A stretch of DNA of 64,000 bases. Origin: Balneolaceae bacterium (lineage in GTDB: Bacteria > Bacteroidota > Rhodothermia > Balneolales > Balneolaceae). Below the pieces are notes generated by a model that made no database searches, was not told where the DNA came from, and saw nothing but the letters and a program-made list of their open reading frames with translations. Below are positions 38,205 through 48,800 of the stretch, piece by piece. Location of the stretch: the NCBI GenBank assembly GCA_034521445.1, contig JAXHMM010000005.1, positions 611,709-675,708 on the forward strand, given 5' to 3'. The translations under genes and the position numbers were made by a program. Numbering within the stretch: the first letter of the stretch is position 1; every line of letters begins with the position of its first letter.

Positions 38205-40376
38205 ATGAAGAGACCCGACTTTTCCAAGATCGACCTCGACACCCGGCGAAAGGACGCGCCCGGCCCCGGCGGCCGCAGCAGCGAGGAGTCGCGCGTGGAG
38301 ATCTGGGAGACCCCGGAGCAGATCCCTGTGAAACCGCGCTTCACGGCCGCTGACCTGAAAGGGGTGCACCACCTGGACTACGCCGCGGGCATCCCTCCCT
38401 ATCTGCGGGGGCCCTACGCCACTATGTACGCCCTCCGGCCCTGGACCATACGCCAGTACGCCGGCTTCTCCACGGCCGAGGAGTCCAACGCCTTCTACCG
38501 CAAAAACCTGGCCCAGGGACAGAAGGGGCTCTCCGTAGCCTTCGACCTGGCTACCCACCGCGGCTACGACTCTGACCATGAGCGGGTGACGGGCGACGTG
38601 GGCAAGGCGGGCGTGGCCATCGACTCCGTCCGCGACATGAACATCCTGTTCGACGATATCCCGCTTGACGAGATGTCGGTGTCGATGACCATGAACGGGG
38701 CGGTCATCCCGGTCATGGCCTTCTACATCGTCGCTGCCGAGGAGCAGGGTGTGGCACCCGAACAGCTCAAGGGCACCATACAGAACGACATCCTCAAGGA
38801 GTTCATGGTGCGCAACACCTACATCTACCCGCCCAAGCCCTCCATGAGGATTATAGGCGACATTTTCGCCTACACTTCCGAGCACATGCCCAAATTCAAC
38901 TCCATCAGCATCAGCGGCTACCATATGCAGGAGGCCGGGGCCACCTGCGACCTGGAGCTTGCCTATACCCTGGCCGACGGCCTGGAGTACCTGCGCACCG
39001 GCATGGAGGCGGGAATTGACATCGACGACTTCGCCCCGCGCATCTCCTTTTTCTGGGCCGTCGGCATGAATCATTTTATGGAAATCGCCAAGATGCGCGC
39101 CGCCCGCATGCTCTGGGCCAAGATCGTAAAGCGCTTCGACCCTCAGAACCCCAAGTCGATGTCCCTGCGCACCCACTGCCAGACCTCCGGCTGGAGCCTG
39201 ACCGAACAGGATCCCTACAACAACGTCACCCGCACAACCATCGAGGCCATGGCGGCGGCACTGGGACACACCCAGTCCCTGCATACCAACGCCCTGGACG
39301 AAGCCATCGCCCTGCCGTCCGATTTTTCGGCCCGCATTGCACGCAACACCCAGATCTACCTGCAGCAGGAGACGGGCATCACCCATGCGGTAGACCCGTG
39401 GGCCGGCTCCTACTACGTGGAGTACCTGACCGACCGCATCGCCCGCCGCGCCTGGGAGCTTATCGAGGAGGTGGAGGAGCTGGGCGGCATGGCGCAGGCC
39501 ATCGAGGAAGGGCTCCCCAAGATGCGCATCGAGGAGGCCGCCGCCCGCAAGCAGGCCCGCATCGACAGCGGCAAGGACATCATCGTGGGCGTCAACAAAT
39601 ATACCCTTGACAAAGAAGACCCCATTGACATACTTGAAGTGGACAACACCAGGGTGCGCCGGCAGCAGGTGGAACGGCTGGAAGCCCTGAAGGCCGAACG
39701 CAACGACGAAGAGGTCCAACGCGACCTGCGCGAGCTGCGAAGGGTGGCCGAAAGCGGGGAGGGCAACCTGCTGGCCGCCGCCGTGGAGGCCGCCCGCAGC
39801 CGGGCCACCCTCGGGGAGATCTCCACGGCCATGGAGGAGGTCTTCGGCCGGTACAAGGCAAACATTCAATCGATCAGCGGCGTGTATTCATCCGAAATAA
39901 GCGACGACGAACATTTCCGCAAGGCCCGCGAAAAAGCCGACGCCTTTGCCGACCGCGAGGGACGCCGCCCCCGCATCATGGTGGCCAAGATGGGGCAGGA
40001 CGGACACGACCGGGGCGCCAAGGTAATCGCCACCAGTTTCGCCGACCTGGGCTTCGACGTGGACATCGGCCCCCTCTTCCAGACCCCGGCCGAGGCCGCA
40101 AAGCAGGCCGTGGAAAACGACGTGCACATCCTGGGCGTCTCCAGTCTGGCCGGGGGACACAAAACACTGGTCCCGAAAGTACTCGAGGAACTGGAAAGGC
40201 TGGGGCGCGACGACATCCTGGTCATCGTGGGTGGGGTGGTTCCGCGCCAGGACTACGATCATCTCTATGAAAAGGGCGTAGCCGGCATTTTCGGACCCGG
40301 CACGGTCATATCCAAGGCCGCCCTGCAGATCCTGCAGGTGCTGATGGACCGCACCGGCGGGGAGGAGCACTCATGA
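38205..40376 (+). CDS. mutB: Methylmalonyl-CoA mutase, large (alpha) subunit
   Basis: 723 residues from ATG 38205. I reject the open frame that continues upstream into mutA. The catalytic subunit binds adenosylcobalamin. The barrel shows [80 protein letters not shown] and [13 protein letters not shown]. The C-terminal B12-binding domain has [11 protein letters not shown] (about residues 599-609, the base-off DxHxxG motif), [12 protein letters not shown] and [10 protein letters not shown]. Its stop overlaps the meaB start by four bases. Confidence 0.97.
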   Translation: MKRPDFSKIDLDTRRKDAPGPGGRSSEESRVEIWETPEQIPVKPRFTAADLKGVHHLDYAAGIPPYLRGPYATMYALRPWTIRQYAGFSTAEESNAFYRKNLAQGQKGLSVAFDLATHRGYDSDHERVTGDVGKAGVAIDSVRDMNILFDDIPLDEMSVSMTMNGAVIPVMAFYIVAAEEQGVAPEQLKGTIQNDILKEFMVRNTYIYPPKPSMRIIGDIFAYTSEHMPKFNSISISGYHMQEAGATCDLELAYTLADGLEYLRTGMEAGIDIDDFAPRISFFWAVGMNHFMEIAKMRAARMLWAKIVKRFDPQNPKSMSLRTHCQTSGWSLTEQDPYNNVTRTTIEAMAAALGHTQSLHTNALDEAIALPSDFSARIARNTQIYLQQETGITHAVDPWAGSYYVEYLTDRIARRAWELIEEVEELGGMAQAIEEGLPKMRIEEAAARKQARIDSGKDIIVGVNKYTLDKEDPIDILEVDNTRVRRQQVERLEALKAERNDEEVQRDLRELRRVAESGEGNLLAAAVEAARSRATLGEISTAMEEVFGRYKANIQSISGVYSSEISDDEHFRKAREKADAFADREGRRPRIMVAKMGQDGHDRGAKVIATSFADLGFDVDIGPLFQTPAEAAKQAVENDVHILGVSSLAGGHKTLVPKVLEELERLGRDDILVIVGGVVPRQDYDHLYEKGVAGIFGPGTVISKAALQILQVLMDRTGGEEHS

Positions 40377-41461
40377 GCGGCGACGAGGGCAACGGAACAG
40401 GGCGGCAGCCTCTCCATCAGCAGTCGCCGACCTCCATGGACGCCCGATCTCGGGGAAGCCGGAGAGGGGGACCCGCCCCGAGCTCGGCCGATGACTTCCT
40501 GGAGGGCATCCGCCAGGGCGACCGGACCATGCTGAGCCGCGCCATTACCCTTATCGAAAGCACGCGTCCGGGCGACCGGGAGCTGGCTACGGAGATCATC
40601 GAGGGTTGCCTCCCCCATACAGGCCAGTCGGTACGGGTGGGCATTACCGGGGTGCCGGGCGTGGGCAAGAGCACCTTCATCGAAGCCCTGGGCAACCACC
40701 TTTTGCAACAGGAGGGACGCCGATTGGCGGTGCTGGCCATCGACCCCAGCAGCACCCGCACGAAGGGAAGCATCCTGGGCGACAAGACCCGCATGGAGAC
40801 CCTGGCCAATCAAGCGGACGCCTTCATCCGCCCTTCCCCGACGGGAGGTTCCCTGGGGGGGGTGGCGCGCAAGACCCGCGAGACGGTCTTTCTGTGCGAG
40901 GCGGCAGGCTACGATACGGTATTCATCGAAACCGTGGGGGTGGGCCAGTCGGAAACGGCCGTCCACTCCATGGTAGACTTCTTCCTGCTGCTCATGCTGG
41001 CCGGGGCTGGCGACGAGCTGCAGGGCATCAAGCGCGGCATCATGGAGATGGCAGACCTCATTGCCGTCAACAAATCCGACAGCGTCTCCAGCAGCGATCT
41101 CACCCGCACGCTGCGCGGATACAAGAACGCCCTTCACCTCTACCCCACGCCCGAGTCGGGCTGGAAGCCGCGGGTCACCACCTGCTCCGCCCTGGAGGGC
41201 GAGGGCGTTGCGGAAATTTGGGAGACGGTGGAGGAATACCTCGCCCATTCCCGGGAGAGTGGATGGTTTTCGGAAAAGCGCAGCAGACAGGCCAGGCATT
41301 GGATGGAAGAGACGATACGGGGCCGGCTGGAAGACGACTTCTACCGATCGGAAGCAGTCCGTGAGAAACTGGAGGAGGTGGAGCAGGCGGTTCTAGGCGG
41401 AGAGATGAGCTCCTCCCGCGCAGCCTCGCTGCTGCTGGAGCGCTACCATACGTCCAGGTAG
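40373..41461 (+). CDS. meaB: MeaB/ArgK-type GTPase chaperone of methylmalonyl-CoA mutase
   Basis: 362 residues. A GTPase that loads and protects the cobalamin cofactor of MutAB. The P-loop [13 protein letters not shown] is at 90-102, followed by [30 protein letters not shown] (Walker B) and [10 protein letters not shown] (NKxD). The N-terminal 40 residues are longer and less conserved than usual; starts further in are possible. The overlap with mutB implies coupling. Its last 19 bases overlap the end of the convergent DUF4097 gene. Confidence 0.95.
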   Translation: MSGDEGNGTGRQPLHQQSPTSMDARSRGSRRGGPAPSSADDFLEGIRQGDRTMLSRAITLIESTRPGDRELATEIIEGCLPHTGQSVRVGITGVPGVGKSTFIEALGNHLLQQEGRRLAVLAIDPSSTRTKGSILGDKTRMETLANQADAFIRPSPTGGSLGGVARKTRETVFLCEAAGYDTVFIETVGVGQSETAVHSMVDFFLLLMLAGAGDELQGIKRGIMEMADLIAVNKSDSVSSSDLTRTLRGYKNALHLYPTPESGWKPRVTTCSALEGEGVAEIWETVEEYLAHSRESGWFSEKRSRQARHWMEETIRGRLEDDFYRSEAVREKLEEVEQAVLGGEMSSSRAASLLLERYHTSR

Positions 41462-42324
41462 ACCCTCCCGTCGTCGGTCCGCAGGTCCACCCGCGCCGAC
41501 CCGCCGGACAGTCGCCAGCGGCTGCGGTACTCCTCCTCCTGCAGCTTTTCATAGGCCGATGAGGCCCTCACCGAAGGGTCGTCGTGGTCGACGACGAACT
41601 CCCCTCCCCCCTCTGTTACATAGAGATGCAGGTCGCCGTCCTCCGAATCGAAACGATAGCTCCCGTCGTCGGCCAGCGACGTTTCCAGGCGAAGATCCCC
41701 GTCGTCGGCGTCGGTGCGGATGTCGGTGAACGCCCCGTTGCGAATGTCAACGTCGCCATCCTCGAAGCGGAGGATCAGCTCGCCGCGTCCCCCGTCCATC
41801 TCCAGGTCCCCGTCGTCCAGGGTAAATCGGAAGGAGGAGCCGCCGCAATCCTGCAGCCAGAGATCGCCGTCCTCGGCGTTGATGGCAATGTCACCGTTTA
41901 TACCCCGAATGGAGTAGTTGTCGTCGTCCCCGTTCAAATCCAGGTTCACCCAGCGCGGGGCCTCGATGGTGATGCGGTAGGTCTCTTCGACGGAGCCCAG
42001 GGAGATGTTGAAATCACTCTCCCCGCGGATACGCTCGCGCAGCACCAGGTCGCCGCCGCGCTCCTCGGCCACCATTTCGAAATCGCGGTCGCCACCGATC
42101 TGCACGCCCCGTGAGGTACGCCGGTAGTGCACCACCACATGCACGTCGCTGCGATCGGCGCCCCGGATCTCCACCTCCGCATCGTTGCTGTCGAGGACGA
42201 TGGATCCGCCGGCATCGACCGCGAAGGTCTCGTCCATGTTGAATTCCCGGCTATCCTGGGCGACGGCCGGAAAGGTAACAAGGGCAATGAGCAGGGTGAA
42301 AAGCAGTCTTATGCGAGGAGCCAT
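41443..42324 (-). CDS. Exported DUF4097-like beta-helix protein
   Basis: I choose the start at 42324 (MAPRIRLLFTLLIALVTFPA, then VAQD) because it gives a clean signal peptide; an upstream ATG at 42381 is in frame. The mature protein of about 270 residues is very acidic and repeats short strands with a DGD core: AEDGDLWLQDCG, DDGDLEMDGGRG, EDGDVDIRNGAF, DDGDLRLETSLA and EDGDLHLYVTEG. This is the regular beta-solenoid pattern of DUF4097/DUF2807 putative adhesins. Probably periplasmic or on the cell surface. Function unknown. It overlaps meaB tail-to-tail. Confidence 0.75.
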   Translation of the reverse strand: MAPRIRLLFTLLIALVTFPAVAQDSREFNMDETFAVDAGGSIVLDSNDAEVEIRGADRSDVHVVVHYRRTSRGVQIGGDRDFEMVAEERGGDLVLRERIRGESDFNISLGSVEETYRITIEAPRWVNLDLNGDDDNYSIRGINGDIAINAEDGDLWLQDCGGSSFRFTLDDGDLEMDGGRGELILRFEDGDVDIRNGAFTDIRTDADDGDLRLETSLADDGSYRFDSEDGDLHLYVTEGGGEFVVDHDDPSVRASSAYEKLQEEEYRSRWRLSGGSARVDLRTDDGRVYLDVW

Positions 42325-42384
42325 GGGTGAAAGAACCTTGGTTTCGGGTTGTCCGAAACCTGATACGAAGAGGCCGGGCAAATG

Positions 42385-43200
42385 TTAACCCAGATTTAGC
42401 TCCGATTGCGAGGGGGTGAAGGCTACATCATCGTCCTCCATTTTCTGATCGCCCAGGGCCTTGTTCATCTCGGTGCGCAGCTTCTGGATAGTCAGTCCGC
42501 TGGTGAGCGAGCTGTTGCGGGCGATGGAGATACGGCCGGTCTCTTCGGAAATAACGATCACGAAGACGTTGTTGGTTTCGGTGATGCCCACCGCCGCCCG
42601 GTGACGTGTGCCGAAGACCGAGGAGATGTTCTGGTTCTGGGAGATGGGCAGGTAGCAGCTGGCGGCCACGATGCGGTTGTTACGGATCACCACGGCACCG
42701 TCATGCAAAGGCGTGTGCTTGTTGAAGATAGTCTGCAGCAGCTCGCTGTTAACCCGGGCGTCCAGCTTCACGCCCACGTCCACCAGGTCCTGCAGGGAAG
42801 AGGCCCGGGCGAAAACAATAAGTGCGCCCGTCTTGGAGTGCGACATGTTGCGAACCGCGTCGATCACCTCATCGATGACCGTCTCGGAGTTCGTGCGCAT
42901 GAAGAGACGGTCCAGATTGGTGTTCTGGCCCAGGCTGTAGAGCAGCTTGCGGATTTCAGGCTGGAAGATAATGAAGACTGCCAGCACCCCCACGTCCAGG
43001 ATGCGCCGCAGGATAAAGTTGATGGTGGTGAGTCCCATGGCGCTCACCAGGGCGTTGATGATAATAATAAAAACCAGTCCCACAGCCGCCTGGATGGCAA
43101 ACGTGCCCCGTATCCACCGATAGAGGTAGAAGAGCACCATGGCGATAATAAGGACTTCGATGAAGTCCTTTACGCCGAATTCCAGGAATCCAATGGGCAT
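42385..43200 (-). CDS. cdaA: Diadenylate cyclase CdaA
   Basis: 271 residues. It makes c-di-AMP from two ATP at the inner membrane. Three N-terminal membrane segments (about 12-28, 36-56, 66-80) precede the DAC domain, with active-site motifs DGA (167-169 in TPLHDGAVVIRNN) and RHR (199-201 in GTRHRAAVGITE). Full length and uninterrupted. It follows folP by 17 bases, the common folP-cdaA arrangement in the FCB group. Confidence 0.95.
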   Translation of the reverse strand: MPIGFLEFGVKDFIEVLIIAMVLFYLYRWIRGTFAIQAAVGLVFIIIINALVSAMGLTTINFILRRILDVGVLAVFIIFQPEIRKLLYSLGQNTNLDRLFMRTNSETVIDEVIDAVRNMSHSKTGALIVFARASSLQDLVDVGVKLDARVNSELLQTIFNKHTPLHDGAVVIRNNRIVAASCYLPISQNQNISSVFGTRHRAAVGITETNNVFVIVISEETGRISIARNSSLTSGLTIQKLRTEMNKALGDQKMEDDDVAFTPSQSELNLG

Positions 43201-43217
43201 CTGGAGAGCGGTAAAGG

Positions 43218-44072
43218 TTAGGAGGTTAGGGCATTATACACCAAAACGGAATCTTTTGCCGGACGAACGTCGTGCACCCGGATGATGCGCGCCCCTTTGG
43301 TCATGGCATGGTAGTGGGCCGCCAGGGTACCGGCCAGGCGGCTGCCGGTCTCCCTTCCGCCCAGGAGCCGGTCGAACATCGATTTACGTGAGGCGCCCAC
43401 CATCAATGGATAGCCCAAATCCATGAATTTGTCAAATTTAGCCAGGATTTCCAGGTTGTGCTCCAGGGTTTTGCCGAAACCGATGCCGGGATCCAGCACC
43501 ATCCGCTGCTGCCCCTTCTCCAGGGCGAAGCGGACCTGTCGCTCGAAAAAGGCAAAAATGTCGCCCGTCACGTCGCCGTAGGCGGGTTCGTCCTGCATGG
43601 TCTGCGGATCGCCCTGCGCGTGCATAATTATCAGTGCAGCGCCATGGGAGGCCGAAAGTTCCGCCAGCCGCGGCTCGCGGCGGAGTCCACTTACGTCGTT
43701 CACAAAATGTACGCCCGCCTGCAGCGCCCGTTCCGCCACGCGGTACTTGGTGGTATCGACGGAGAAAAAAAGGGCCGGAAATCGCGGCAGCGCAGCCTCC
43801 AGCACGGGCATGACGCGTCGCAGCTCCTCCTCTTCGTTCACGGGCTCGGCGCCGGGGCGGGTGGACTCCCCACCCACATCGACGATATCGGCCCCTTCCA
43901 CGGCCATGGCTTCAATGCGGGCGAGAGCATCGGAAGGGTCGTTGTGGCGCCCCCCGTCGGAAAAAGAGTCGGGGGTGACATTCAGGATGCCCATCACCGC
44001 CGGCTGGGAGAGATTAAGGCTGCGTCCACGAAGTTCGAAGCGCCGCGGCGGGATGTTCGGAGAGTCAGCCAA
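43218..44072 (-). CDS. folP: Dihydropteroate synthase
   Basis: 284 residues. The folate-pathway enzyme joining p-aminobenzoate to dihydropterin pyrophosphate, the target of sulfonamides. Landmarks: MGILNVTPDSFSDGG, DIVDVGGESTRPGAEPV, FVNDVSGLRREP, MVLDPGIGFGKTLEHNL, LMVGASRKSMFDRLLG and IIRVHDVRPAKDS. It starts six bases after the ferredoxin stop and precedes cdaA, so the three genes may be one transcript. Confidence 0.95.
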   Translation of the reverse strand: MADSPNIPPRRFELRGRSLNLSQPAVMGILNVTPDSFSDGGRHNDPSDALARIEAMAVEGADIVDVGGESTRPGAEPVNEEEELRRVMPVLEAALPRFPALFFSVDTTKYRVAERALQAGVHFVNDVSGLRREPRLAELSASHGAALIIMHAQGDPQTMQDEPAYGDVTGDIFAFFERQVRFALEKGQQRMVLDPGIGFGKTLEHNLEILAKFDKFMDLGYPLMVGASRKSMFDRLLGGRETGSRLAGTLAAHYHAMTKGARIIRVHDVRPAKDSVLVYNALTS

Positions 44073-44078
44073 CGGCGG

Positions 44079-44417
44079 TCAGTCCCACTCTTCCTGCAGG
44101 TGTTCCCGTTTATCCTCCACCTCGGCCCAGTCGTCGGCGTCGGGATTCGTCTCCTTGGTCTCGTTGATAACATACGACGACCAGCTCTCGGCCAGGCGCT
44201 CGTTCAGTTCGATATAGTACTCCCACTCCAGGGGCACCTCGTCGTCGGGGTAGATGGCCTCCACCGGGCACTCCGCCACACAGGCGTCGCAGTCGATGCA
44301 TTCCAGGGGGTCGATGGTCAAAAAGTTGGGACCCTCGCGAAAGGCGTCCACCGGACATACGGCCGCGCAGTTGGTGTACTTGCAGTTGATGCACGGCTCG
44401 GTGACGATATAGGCCAT
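44079..44417 (-). CDS. fdxA: 7Fe/8Fe ferredoxin (FdxA type)
   Basis: 112 residues. A small electron carrier with two iron-sulfur clusters. The first motif C-x2-C-x4-C-x3-CP (CINCKYTNCAAVCPV) and the second, CIDCDACVAECPVEAIYPDD, match FdxA-type ferredoxins. The acidic C-terminal extension (about 70-112) is also typical. Redox partners are unknown. Confidence 0.92.
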   Translation of the reverse strand: MAYIVTEPCINCKYTNCAAVCPVDAFREGPNFLTIDPLECIDCDACVAECPVEAIYPDDEVPLEWEYYIELNERLAESWSSYVINETKETNPDADDWAEVEDKREHLQEEWD

Positions 44418-44495
44418 CGCTTCGAAGTTCTGCTCTGGTTGAAATTCGGACTAAATATCTCGGCTTCACGCCTTAGATGCAATCTTTTCTGGCCC

Positions 44496-45749
44496 TCAGC
44501 GCGGATCTTTCAGCAGCACGCGGACCGAGTCGGGGCTGCCGTCGTTCGGGGCGGGCTTGGTGCCCATCACCAGGTTCATCAGCTCGTAGAGGTGAATGGC
44601 GCCGAAGGCCTCCACCGTGGTGTCGGACCGGAAGGCGGGACCGGTCGCCAGGAAGTACCCCCTCATGGAGGGGAGGGCGTTGTCGTAGCCATGAGTGGCC
44701 CCCGGGAGGGAGGCGACAAAATCCCGCCGCCAGTCGCTGCGCAGTACGGTGTAGCCCGGATCGGCCACAAGCACCAGGCCGGTCACCCGCGGGTGCCCGT
44801 AGAGCCGGAAACGTTCGGGCAGTTCATTCTTGCGGTAGACCCGAAAGGGTCCCCCGTCGGCCGCCGCGCTCAGCTGCCGGTAGAGGGAGTCCTCCATCCC
44901 TTCCTTCGGCTCTATCCACGTCACCGGGTCCCACATCACCCGCTCGGTATGGTCCAGGTCCACGATCTCGTCCAGCACGATGATGCGTTCGGCCGACTGG
45001 GCGGTCATCCCGTGGTCGGAGACCACCAGCAGATTGACGCGCCCGGCGAGTCCCTCCTCCCCCAGCCTCTTCATGAGGTAGCCCATCAGCCGGTCGGCCT
45101 CGCGGATGGCCGCGCGCAGGGAGTCCGAGGGCACGCCGTAGTCGTGTCCCGCCGCATCGACCAGGTCGAAGTAGAGGGTGGCCAGGTCCGCCGCCTCCTC
45201 CCCGGGCAGCGACAGCCATTTGACCACCGTGTCGATGCGCGCCTCGTTGGGCATGCTCCCGTCGTAGCGCTTCCACCAGGTGGGACGCATCTCCTGCACC
45301 GGGGCCTCCGAGCCCACCCAGAACATGGTGCCGGCGCGCCCGCCCTGCTTCTCCACCGTATTCCAGATGGGCTCGCCGTCGTACCAGAAGGGGTCCTCCA
45401 CCGCGCTGCGGTCGGAGATGCGGAACCAGGCCTCACGGCGCGGGTCGTACATGGTATTGGCGATGAGTCCGGTGTGGCCGGGATGAAGCCCCGTGGCGAT
45501 GCTGTAGTGACCGGGAAAGGTCTTGGTCGGGAAGACCGGGATGAGTCCCCGCGAACGCACGCTCTCGCCTGAAAGGGAGTCAAAAACCGGGGTATCAGCC
45601 AGGTCCAGGTAGTCGTGACGGAAACCGTCGAATGAGACCAGCAGCAAGGGCCTGAGTTCAGGCTGGCCGGTAGTTTTGCTGGCATCGGGTCCGGAAGTAC
45701 AGCCCCCCGCGGTCAGGATCAGGATAAAAAGGAAGATCTGGGTACGCAT
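44496..45749 (-). CDS. Ectonucleotide pyrophosphatase/phosphodiesterase (NPP-like) lipoprotein
   Basis: 417 residues. An alkaline-phosphatase-superfamily enzyme with a lipobox leader (FLFILILTAGGC). Metal and catalytic residues: D41 in LLVSFDGFRHDYL, nucleophile T77 in PTKTFPGHYSIATGL, YFDLVDAAGHDYG, LLVVSDHGM, and a final histidine in GATHGYDN. It probably hydrolyses nucleotide or phosphodiester substrates in the periplasm. The closest known relatives are NPP proteins; the exact substrate is unknown. Confidence 0.9.
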   Translation of the reverse strand: MRTQIFLFILILTAGGCTSGPDASKTTGQPELRPLLLVSFDGFRHDYLDLADTPVFDSLSGESVRSRGLIPVFPTKTFPGHYSIATGLHPGHTGLIANTMYDPRREAWFRISDRSAVEDPFWYDGEPIWNTVEKQGGRAGTMFWVGSEAPVQEMRPTWWKRYDGSMPNEARIDTVVKWLSLPGEEAADLATLYFDLVDAAGHDYGVPSDSLRAAIREADRLMGYLMKRLGEEGLAGRVNLLVVSDHGMTAQSAERIIVLDEIVDLDHTERVMWDPVTWIEPKEGMEDSLYRQLSAAADGGPFRVYRKNELPERFRLYGHPRVTGLVLVADPGYTVLRSDWRRDFVASLPGATHGYDNALPSMRGYFLATGPAFRSDTTVEAFGAIHLYELMNLVMGTKPAPNDGSPDSVRVLLKDPR

Positions 45750-45827
45750 GGGCAGTGGGTCAAGAGGTATATGATAAAATTACCGGAACGGAAGCAAAAC
45801 GCCGCTCCATGCCTTTAATATAAAAAA

Positions 45828-45862
45828 GGGCGGCCCCGATGTGCATCGAGGCCGCCCGTAAA
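45828..45862 (-). terminator. Rho-independent terminator of the TonB-dependent receptor gene
   Basis: GGGCGGCC / GGCCGCCC stem (45828-45835 and 45850-45857). On the minus strand it is followed by a run of T (the A-run at 45822-45827). It lies about 28 bases after the receptor stop. Confidence 0.85.
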
Positions 45863-45884
45863 ATCTGCCGGGTACCGCCGGATC

Positions 45885-48800
45885 CTAGAAGGAGTAGCGG
45901 ATACCCAGTTGCAGCTGCCAGCGGGAGCTCAGATCGTTGATGCTGTAAAGCTCATCATCGGTGACGTTATCCTCGTCAAAGCTCATGATGGGCTTCCCAA
46001 GGTCACCGCCGCCCAGGTTGTACTGCGGATTGTTGTTGATGAAATCCTGGTCGACATATCCCTGGAAAGCGAGCAGCTGGTAGTTGTTGAAGCCGTTGAT
46101 CGACTTCTGCACGCCCCAGTCGCTGTTCAGCAGGTTGAGCACATTGAAGACACTTGCCGTCAGCTCCACGCTCTGTCCACTGAAAGTCTGGATCTCCTGA
46201 TTGATGCGGAGGTCCAGGAAGTTCGACCACGGCTCGCGGGCGGTGCCGCGCTCAACGTGGTCGCCCCGGTAGTCGTCCAGGGAGGGATGGTCAGAGATAA
46301 AGCTGTCGAAGGCACTCCAGTTGCCGCTGGCCATAACCACCTCGTCGGCGCTGGCCGGTACGTAGATCAGGTCATTGTCAAAACGGCCGTCTCCGTTGGC
46401 ATCGCCGGAGTAGATCCAGCTGAAGGGCGCGCCTGCGCGACCGTCGTAGACCAGCGAGATGGTGGTCGCAAAGCGGTCAGCCCAGTCGAAGCGGTAGGAC
46501 AGCTGTCCAAGCACCCGGTGACGGCGCTCAAAATCGGCCGTGCCGAGACCCGGATTGTTCACATCCACGTTCTCGTTGTACTGCCAGTTGGAGATGGCGC
46601 GGCTGGACGTACCGTTGTTCACGGTCTCAGCCCGGTTGTAGGTGTAGGCCAGGCTGGCTCTCCAGCCGTTTTCCCACTGTTTCTGTACCTGCCCCGTCAA
46701 ACTCATCTGGTAGCCCTTGCTGGTATTGTCCAGCACGATGGCGTTGGTAAAATCGTCGCTCACCCGCTCGGGGAAACCGGAGGTGTTTCCAAAGAAGGGA
46801 CTGAAAACGATGTCGCCGTAAATGGGCCTTCCATACCTGGAGGTTCCCACCTGCTCGATGTTGATGTTCCGGAAGACCACTTCGTTGATCATCTTGGAAT
46901 AGATGCCTTCGATGGTACCGGTCATGCCCCAGGGCAGGTCCTGGTCAACCGCCAGGTTGAATTTGAGGGACTGTGGATATTTGAAGCCGTCCTCCAGGAG
47001 ATTGACCTCGGAGGTATTGACGCCAGCGAGGTCGGAACGCTGCTGGTCGGGGTCCGGTTGGAAGGTAAAGTCGTCGGGCAGCTGGCCTCCTGATAGGTCA
47101 ATACGTCCGTAGTCGGCGCCCGTGTTGCTGTACTGGTTGGAGATCCAGACGAAGGGCGGATTTCCGGAGAAGATGCCGACGCCGCCGCGCACCTGGGTGG
47201 TGCGTTCGCCGCCGCTGGCATCCCAGTTGAAGCCCAGTCGCGGTGCCCAGAGCACGTTGCCGCTGGCGATGCGCGTGGTGCTGTAGCCCGAAAAGGCTTC
47301 GGGCACCAGGGGATTGTACGTGGGATCGTCCGGCAGAATGGGGATGTCGGCACGCAGGCCCATGGTGAGGGTCAGGTCGTCATTGACCGTCCATTGGTCC
47401 TGGGCATACAAGCCCAGCTGGATGCCGGAGAACTTAGCCCGCTCATTGCCCCCCGGCAGCAGGTGGCTGTGGAGGTAGGAGTAGGGATCTCCCTCACGAA
47501 AATCTTCGATGCTTCGGAAAGTATAGGTGCCGAAGGCGTCCTGCACGAAGAGGTTGTCAAAGGTGAAGATCTGGTTGCTCGTACCGATGGTCAGCTCGTG
47601 GTCACCGATAATCCAGTTCAGGTTGTTGGTGAACTCGATCAGGTCCTGTCCCAGTGCGTTGGCCTGGGAGAAGCGGTCAATACCCATATAAATGCTGGCG
47701 AAGTCACCCTGTCCGTCGGGAAGACTTATCTCCACCTCCGGGAAAGGTTCGGCCACCACGTCGCGGGAGTCGCGGATGCGGGTGTAGACCACACGGGCCT
47801 CGTTGAACAGGTTGTCGCTGAAATTACTTTGCAGCTGCGCCACAATGGACTGCTGCTCGCTGTTGAAATTGTACTGGCGATTGCTGAAGGAGTATTCGTC
47901 GGAACCACGGAAGATGCCCTCCTCGTCCACGGCGTCCACCCAGTTGTAGCGGAGGGTGAACTTGTGGTCGTCGTTGATGTTCCAGTCCAGTTTGGCCAGC
48001 AGCTTATTGTTGTCCTGGGCTGTGGTAAAAGGCGAGGAGTAGTCGCCCGGATTGTAGCCGTACTGGTTCTGGGCTATGCTGGCAATCTCGTTGAAGGGGT
48101 CGGAGCCCAGGGCGAATTCATTGGCCGCACCGCTGCCGGCAATGCCGGTGGTGATGGGACTGGACTGGCGACGGAACTCCCCGTTCACGAAGAAGAACAG
48201 CTCGTCCTCAATGATGGGACCGCCCACGCTCAGGCCGAGATAACTCTCGTCGAAGGAGGGATAGTCAGAGGAGTTTTGTGTTTCGCCGTCGCGGTCAAAC
48301 TGGTAGTTCCCCACAAAGCTCTCGTTTCGGAGCTGATAGTAGGCGGAGCCGGAGTACTGGTTGGTCCCGCTCTTGGTAATGGCATTCACCTGTCCCCCGG
48401 TAAAACCGTTGTTGGTCACGTCAAAAGGGGCAATGTCCACATTGAATTCCTCAATGGCGTCAATACTGATGGGGGAGGAGACACCGGCCTGACTGCCGGG
48501 CACGGCCTCACCCAGTCCGAATACGTCATTCAGAGTGGCGCCATCCACCAGAATGTTGTTGTAACGGTCGTTGGCGCCACCGAAGCTGTAACCGCTGCTC
48601 ACCTGGGGATTCAGTCGCGTAAAGTCCTGCAGCGACCGTGAAATAGTGGGGGTTGTTTCGATCTCCTGGCGGGAGATGTTGGTGCTTGCACCGGTTCGAT
48701 TTGCATTAAAGACCGGGTCCGCATCGGCCGTAACGGCAATCTGGTCCAGGCTCAGGGAACCCTCCTCCATCTCAAAATTCAGCTCAACGGTCTCGTTCAG

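Noticed and set aside
38118..39869. 583-residue open frame on the minus strand opposite mutB
   Set aside because: It is the antisense shadow of an unmistakable mutB in GC-rich DNA and has no family motif.
43458..45572. 704-residue plus-strand open frame across folP, ferredoxin and the NPP-like gene
   Set aside because: It runs antisense through three well-supported genes and shows no recognisable domain.
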